Notes under the pieces: generated by a model
What the model was told of the DNA's origin: nothing
What the model saw: only the letters and a program-made list of their open reading frames with translations
Database searches by the model: none
Source: Ophioderma brevispina
Taxonomy: Eukaryota > Echinodermata > Ophiuroidea > Amphilepidida > Ophiodermatidae
DNA: 64,000 nucleotides
Assembly (NCBI GenBank): GCA_023653785.1
Contig: JAMKCH010084885.1
Location: forward strand, 46,022 to 110,021
Direction: 5' to 3'
Part shown: piece after piece, positions 59,691 to 64,000 of the stretch
How the letters are laid out: the number at the start of each line of letters is the position of its first letter
Numbering within the stretch: the first letter of the stretch is position 1
Position numbers and translations under genes: made by a program

Positions 59691-60080
59691 TGGGCCGTAG
59701 CTAGGATTTCATATTGGGGGGGGGGGCAGTGTCCGCATCTCAACCGACAGAAAATTGGGTAGGGTCCAGGGGCCGCCTTAGGGCCCTGGTTGGGGTAAAG
59801 GGGACGGAGCACCGGCGGTGGGGGTCGAGGGGGAGAAGCCCCCTGGAAAATTTTGGTTTTATATGCTTTAAACGTCTTCTGAGGGCTAATTTTTGTCCGA
59901 TTTGTCAAATTTACTTGGTCGCACGCTGTCCATTGAACTTTAACCCTATACTTTGCCACATAACAGGACTGCAAGTGCAATGACCTGAATTTTCAAGTGA
60001 ACCAGGACGGGCTAATCTTCAACCGACGAATCAATTATTGGGGGGGGGGGGCCCCAGGCCCCCACTTCTGGCTTACGCCA
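59691..60080. mobile_element. GTGGCGTAGCCAGG-type MITE, complete
   Basis: TGGGCCGTAGCTAGGATTTC at the left and the right end CTTCTGGCTTACGCCA are imperfect inverted repeats. Both are followed inward by a G- or C-run and an AATT phrase (CATATTGGGGGG; AATTATTGGGGGG). The G-rich interior is open for 97 codons on the minus strand and 89 on the plus, a product of composition. Confidence 0.6.
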
Positions 60081-61195
60081 TGCTTGGAGTATAGTATGGA
60101 CTGGAAAACCAAACGGCTACATACTTTTTTATCTTTTATTGCAGTGGTGCGAGGCGACAGAAGACCCACTGCGGTAACCCGACAACCTTCACATTGGAGC
60201 AGTCTTTATTGTTAAGGTATTTAATGTTAGTTGTCTGCCATAAGGACCCCATTCTCGAATAGAATTTTAAAAAAAAAGGTAAGATCGAGTCATTGCAATG
60301 AAATAATAACCATTGAGGTTCTTCTGAAAAGAATGTTTGATTTCAGCATTTTTATAGTGTAACCTCTTTTATTTTTGTAGATGCAGGGGTGAACACGTTA
60401 GAATGCGTAACATGATGACACGCAACAATTCGCAGTAGATAGATATTACGCACCCATGCGCATGTGAGCTTCTACTAAACAGTGATCCAACAGGTAAAAC
60501 ATTTTGTGAGATTAAAGCAGAACGCCCGGTAACATTGAGCAACAATATTCAAATAAAGCGCGCGACATAATAATGCACGAAAGCATTAAGTAGGCATCTT
60601 ATGTATGACTCGCCGACATCACAAATGTATTAATAATAAGGACACCCTTACTCTATTGTTAAAATGCCTCTAATGTATTAATCCACGAAATATACTGTAG
60701 ATTGGTAACTACTATCAACTTCTAATTTGAGGCAAAGGCGCATATTCTGTACCGCCAGTCCTGTTGGCGATATCGTACAACCACCTCATTTACTGTTTAC
60801 ATGGCCAAGTTTTCAGAAGAGAAGTACTGATTTAAATTAGTGTATTTGATCGTTCGGTTTTTAGACCCCTTGACTTGAATTATATCACTTTTATACCAGA
60901 CGAACTATTGTCTCGTTGTCCACCTTGATATTTAGGCCTCTTGATATTCCTTTGACAGATATAGACAAAAAACTGCTTTTAATGGTTACCTGCTAATCAC
61001 AGTGCCTACCAATTTAGCCAACAGTAGATATTTGGGCATGCAAATATGCCCATTGGCGCTTCTCCCATCAACACCGCATGTTTGTTTCTTACGGACTTGT
61101 GTGCGTTTGTGCAAATTCCAGTCTCTCATAACAAGTACAGATCACGATTCACGTAAATCGGAACCAAAAGCCATTATTACATTAAAAAACTAGCA
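60081..61195. other. Unassigned DNA
   Basis: AT-rich sequence with no recognisable gene, terminal repeats or tandem structure. Confidence 0.4.
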
Positions 61196-61520
61196 ATATG
61201 TGATGTGAGGTGATCTGGGAAAACCGCCACATGTCGCACAGGGAAAGTTTTAGAAAAAATAAAGAAAAGACCGTAAAATCTGTTAGTTGTTTTATTTTTG
61301 TCAGATGTATAAGATACCACTTTTGATAGTGTATAAGAAAAAAAGAAGTAAAAAGTTCTGGAAACTGTAGATTTCACCCCCCCCCCCCCCCCCCCCCCCC
61401 CCCCCACCCCCCCCCCCCCCCCCCCCTAACTTTGCAAGTGTAGTTGAGAGACCCCCCCCACCAACTCAAAATACCCCTAAATTGCCCATGTGGCGGTTTT
61501 CCAGATCGCATCACATTATT
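61196..61520. mobile_element. MITE with ~36-bp TIRs and a poly(C) core
   Basis: AATATGTGATGTGAGGTGAT..CTGGGAAAACCGCCACATG (61196-61233) is mirrored by CATGTGGCGGTTTTCCAGAT..CGCATCACATT (61488-61518). The interior has an almost pure C tract at 61376-61426. Confidence 0.7.
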
Positions 61521-61542
61521 TGGGGGTAAGTGGACGTTATTG

Positions 61543-62443
61543 TACGCTCTTAAAAGGAAAGAGTGAACAATCACTCTGAATTTTCGATGTTATTTAATTA
61601 AATTAATAAATCGAGGTTGTAGCTCTAAAAGAGCGAGGTGGGAAAATGCAACCCGACACCTTCACGCGCGGTTAACAGAGCTCACTCTCTTACCGAGTGC
61701 TCAAAATGCCACCTTCTCCACACCCGGATGTGAAGCCCACTTGAACTCTTATCGGCCGCGGTTGTAGCTACTACAAGCAGTGAGGAAAATGCTCACTCTT
61801 GGGGGTGAAAACTACCTAATGCCCAATCAGAAACGCCGCCAATCGCGTATTATTTTCCGAACAACATGGGCGGGCGAGTTACGTGAGACCGTCAGGGCAA
61901 ACGGTTGAACGAAGGTTGAAATTAGTGAAGAAATCATTAGAAATCTCACGGTGAAGTATATCGTTGGTCGGTTCACAGTTCATAGCATTTATTACAGACA
62001 AAGTGCGGAGAAGCATTAAAGTATTTACTGCATCACCATCCCGTCACATTACGGTAGTCTGCGCCAGGCTCCCGGCAGGCTAGGCTTACACATGTACGAA
62101 ACGCACAATCATTGCATGTCACGGGCATGCAATGATCAGCACGTCATGCATGCCACAATCGTGCATGTCACACCGAGTCATGCCAATGATGCGCCACAAT
62201 ATTCATTCATGTCACGATGCTTAGAATTATGACCTACCACATACAATATAATCCACAAAAAAAAATTCTAAAGAATCACAACTCTATAAGAGGTGACTAG
62301 TTACTATACGAAAGGAGGTATTTTGCTCTACTCGTTTTTTGAGTGGATCTCACTCTAAAAAATGCGTCACTCAGCTGGCACTTTTTTGGAGTGAGATTTC
62401 ACTCTTTTAGAGTGGTTTTTCACTCTTTCGTTTTAAGAGAGTA
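61543..62443. mobile_element. 0.9-kb element with ~35-bp CACTCT-rich TIRs
   Basis: TACGCTCTTAAAAGGAAAGA..GTGAACAATCACTCT at the left matches the reverse complement of AGAGTGGTTTTTCACTCTTT..CGTTTTAAGAGAGTA at the right. Inside are two related blocks (GGTTGTAGCTCTAAAAGAGC at 61615; GGTTGTAGCTACTACAAGC at 61760) and a stretch of GCATGTCAC repeats (62120-62215). No coding sequence was recognised. Confidence 0.65.
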
Positions 62444-62769
62444 GGCCTATTTCAATCTCTACATGAAGTAAGAGGTTCTCATTCAAAGTTTACCATTTCT
62501 GTTGCCTCTGGCCACCTTTCCACCTCCATTTTCTACAGGTAGGCCGATGCGCACAGCTATCTCCTCTACTCATCTAGCCACCCATCCAAATGTCGAGATT
62601 ACTTCGCTTATGCTCAACTCAAAGTTTGCGGCGTATTTGTAGTGATGATGATGACTCTAACTCCATAGCAGAAGAGATAGGATCGTTTTTTTCCAGAATC
62701 GACTATACCTGATAAACAATTTATCGTGCTAAACAATCAATTCCATGGATAGAAGTAAAGCTCTTTAAT

Positions 62770-63292
62770 CGTCTTTTAATTCAGATGACAACAGTGATCG
62801 TATCCCTCTGGTCATTAGTTATCACCCCAGCAACATTCCGGTGCGTAACATCGTTGTCAAAAACTTTGAAATATTCCACTAAGAACATTTTCACTGATCC
62901 GCCAATCACTGCATATCGTCGTAAACGTAACATTAAAGATCGCGTTGTTCGTGCCTCTGACCCACAACCCCCTCCTGGTAATGTAATCGACCTAGGTCCT
63001 GTTCTTCACGCCATTGAAATGACTGGCTTTAATGGGGTTTGTCACCATATAACGTCAGCATTTACCTGCACTTAATCTATGCCATTGTCTGCCAGTATTG
63101 TCAGAAGCTGATATTGGAGAGACTTCTCTCTCTGTCCGCTTCTCTGAACATCTGAGATCTATTAGATCTAATCTCCCTGGTAGACCAATAGCTGTACATT
63201 TTAGCTCAAGCAATCACATAATTGAATATGCTAAGATTGTCGAAATTGTATCCACTAGCAGACTACTGTACAGAATCAAGCCATTTCAGTGA
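62770..63292 (+). pseudogene. Penelope-like element relic: RT tail and GIY-YIG domain
   Basis: Three plus-strand frames join in order: RIPLVISYHPSNIPVRNIV (62799 on), FTDPPITAYRR..NIKDRVVRA (62890-62955), a Cys-bearing CNRPRSC piece in another frame, then IYAIVCQYCQ (63077 on) and DIGETSLSVRFSEHLRSIR with PIAVHF (63104-63215). This is the RT C-terminus, linker and GIY-YIG endonuclease of Penelope-like elements, in which the GIY-YIG nuclease nicks the target for reverse transcription. At least three frameshifts and a stop show it is inactive. The GIY half is worn while YIG survives as DIGET. It ends at a stop near 63290. No catalytic RT block is present upstream. Confidence 0.75.
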
Positions 63293-63338
63293 GCTCGATG
63301 TATTTGAAGAGTTGCGCATATGGGATGGCATGTCTCTA

Positions 63339-63396
63339 AAACGGGCACCCGGGATACAAATTCTGTTAAACGGGCACCCGGGATACAAATTCTGTT
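63339..63396 (+). repeat. Perfect 29-bp tandem duplication
   Basis: Two identical consecutive units containing ACGGGCACCCGGGATACAAA. Identity of both units suggests a recent event. Each includes GGGCACCCGGG, partly palindromic. Confidence 0.8.
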
Positions 63397-63466
63397 AAAC
63401 AGGTGTCTCTGGAATGCTATTGTGTTCAGTAGCCCAAGATGTCAGTCGGTTGCTTCATTCATCTAA

Positions 63467-63500
63467 TACAGGGTGTCTCAGAAAGAATTACACCCTAATT
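63467..63500 (+). repeat. Mariner-like MITE terminus
   Basis: TACAGGGTGTCTCAGAAAGA is a common terminus among Tc1/mariner-type MITEs; GGGTGT (63471) and ACACCC (63489) form a small inverted pair. No partner end was seen before the RT fragment begins. Confidence 0.35.
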
Positions 63501-63916
63501 ATAGGCGACCATAACGTCGTGGTTGATTGCATCCTCAGGCGGAGTCTTGACGTCGTGGACGACGGGGGACTCACCATCAGGCCCAGGCGTTCCAGACGTC
63601 GCATGGGTCGGCGTCTCACAGACCTTGGCTGCGCAGATGGTCTGGCTCTGGCGGCTGGTCTGGTGTGTGGTGCACGAGATCTGCTGACATCGCTTGAGAG
63701 TGCTGCAGACGGGGTCGGCCTGCCTCTGGATGCCAGGAGGACTGAATGTGTGGCTGTCGGTGAGGGGGACGGTCATCGGCCTGTCTGCACGGCGGATGGT
63801 GGCCGGCTAAGGGGGGTCAGGGACTTCGGGTGTCTGGGGTCCTATGTTGCCGACAGCAAGAGGGGCTTCCTGTCACGCGGGGGACGGGCTTGGGGTGCCT
63901 GCGGTGGGCTACACCA

Positions 63917-63918
<2 letters not shown>
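63500..63918 (+). pseudogene. Non-LTR RT fragment, GC-rich, apparently A-to-G hypermutated
   Basis: One open frame (63414-63920) carries VDCILRRSLD, RRSRRRMGRRLTDLGCADG, ALDARR-like PLDARRTECVAV, RDFGCLGSYVADSK and RAWGACGG. These align in order with the palm and thumb blocks of a widespread invertebrate LINE RT. The catalytic YADD box reads CADG (63630-63641), so the second Asp is lost and the enzyme would be dead. Over 63541-63900 I count A 49, C 88, G 147, T 76: A is scarce and G exceeds C, unlike the rest of the window. Differences from family motifs are mostly Y to C, D to G, K to R or G, N to G, all A-to-G changes. The fragment lacks both ends of the RT and runs straight into poly(A). 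Confidence 0.75.

Positions 63919-64000
<82 letters not shown>
63919..64000 (+). repeat. Poly(A) run to the window end (at least 82 bp)
   Basis: Uninterrupted A from 63919 to 64000. It directly follows the RT fragment in mid-domain. It may be a retrotransposition tail or an assembly artefact; the true length is not visible. Confidence 0.6.

Noticed and set aside
61177..61574. Poly-Gly minus-strand frames
   Set aside because: Products of the poly(C) tract inside the MITE at 61196-61520.

Overview
The window reads as animal nuclear DNA, most probably from a marine invertebrate (echinoderm, hemichordate, cephalochordate or mollusc grade; the species cannot be named). It is AT-rich, lacks bacterial gene organisation, and is packed with non-LTR retrotransposon debris, tRNA-derived SINEs, a Penelope-like fragment, MITEs and foldback elements. 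I recognise no intact host protein-coding gene. Nearly every long reading frame is either transposon debris or unrecognisable, and frames inside the large duplication are not kept between its two copies.

Layout. 1-4.7 kb: the end of a TTAA-flanked piggyBac-like MITE, a small TIR MITE, then unassigned DNA. 4.77-6.65 kb: a foldback element interrupted by a second, unrelated foldback. 6.9-7.7 kb: a third near-palindromic element with CAGGGT ends. 8.7-10.6 kb: tandem repeats. 12.6-15.8 kb: an inverted-repeat element with a G-rich core, a palindrome made of CAACGCGTTG palindromes, a LINE copy with an inverted 5' part and an 89-bp MITE inside it, then a SINE. 16.44-27.90 kb and 27.90-50.56 kb: two collinear copies of an ~11.4-kb unit. 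Copy 1 alone carries a piggyBac-like MITE, an L1-type ORF1 fragment and a hairpin MITE. Copy 2 alone carries a 2.24-kb TIR transposon with a 9-bp target duplication, a 0.54-kb TIR insertion, and a 10.8-kb block holding a 32-bp minisatellite, a MITE and a 3.5-kb foldback element. 50.6-64 kb: SINEs, hairpins, polarity-switching arrays, more MITEs, a Penelope-like GIY-YIG relic, and a GC-rich reverse-transcriptase fragment running into poly(A).

Three themes stand out. Inverted-repeat elements of many unrelated families, often nested, fill much of the window. Two diverged copies of one locus differ by clean transposon insertions, giving filled and empty sites; a true tandem duplication and two haplotypes wrongly joined in tandem are both possible, and the dense 1-2 bp indels suggest imperfectly polished long-read sequence. 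Finally, the RT fragment at 63.5-63.9 kb carries a strand-specific A-to-G pattern that looks like ADAR-type hyperediting fixed in DNA.
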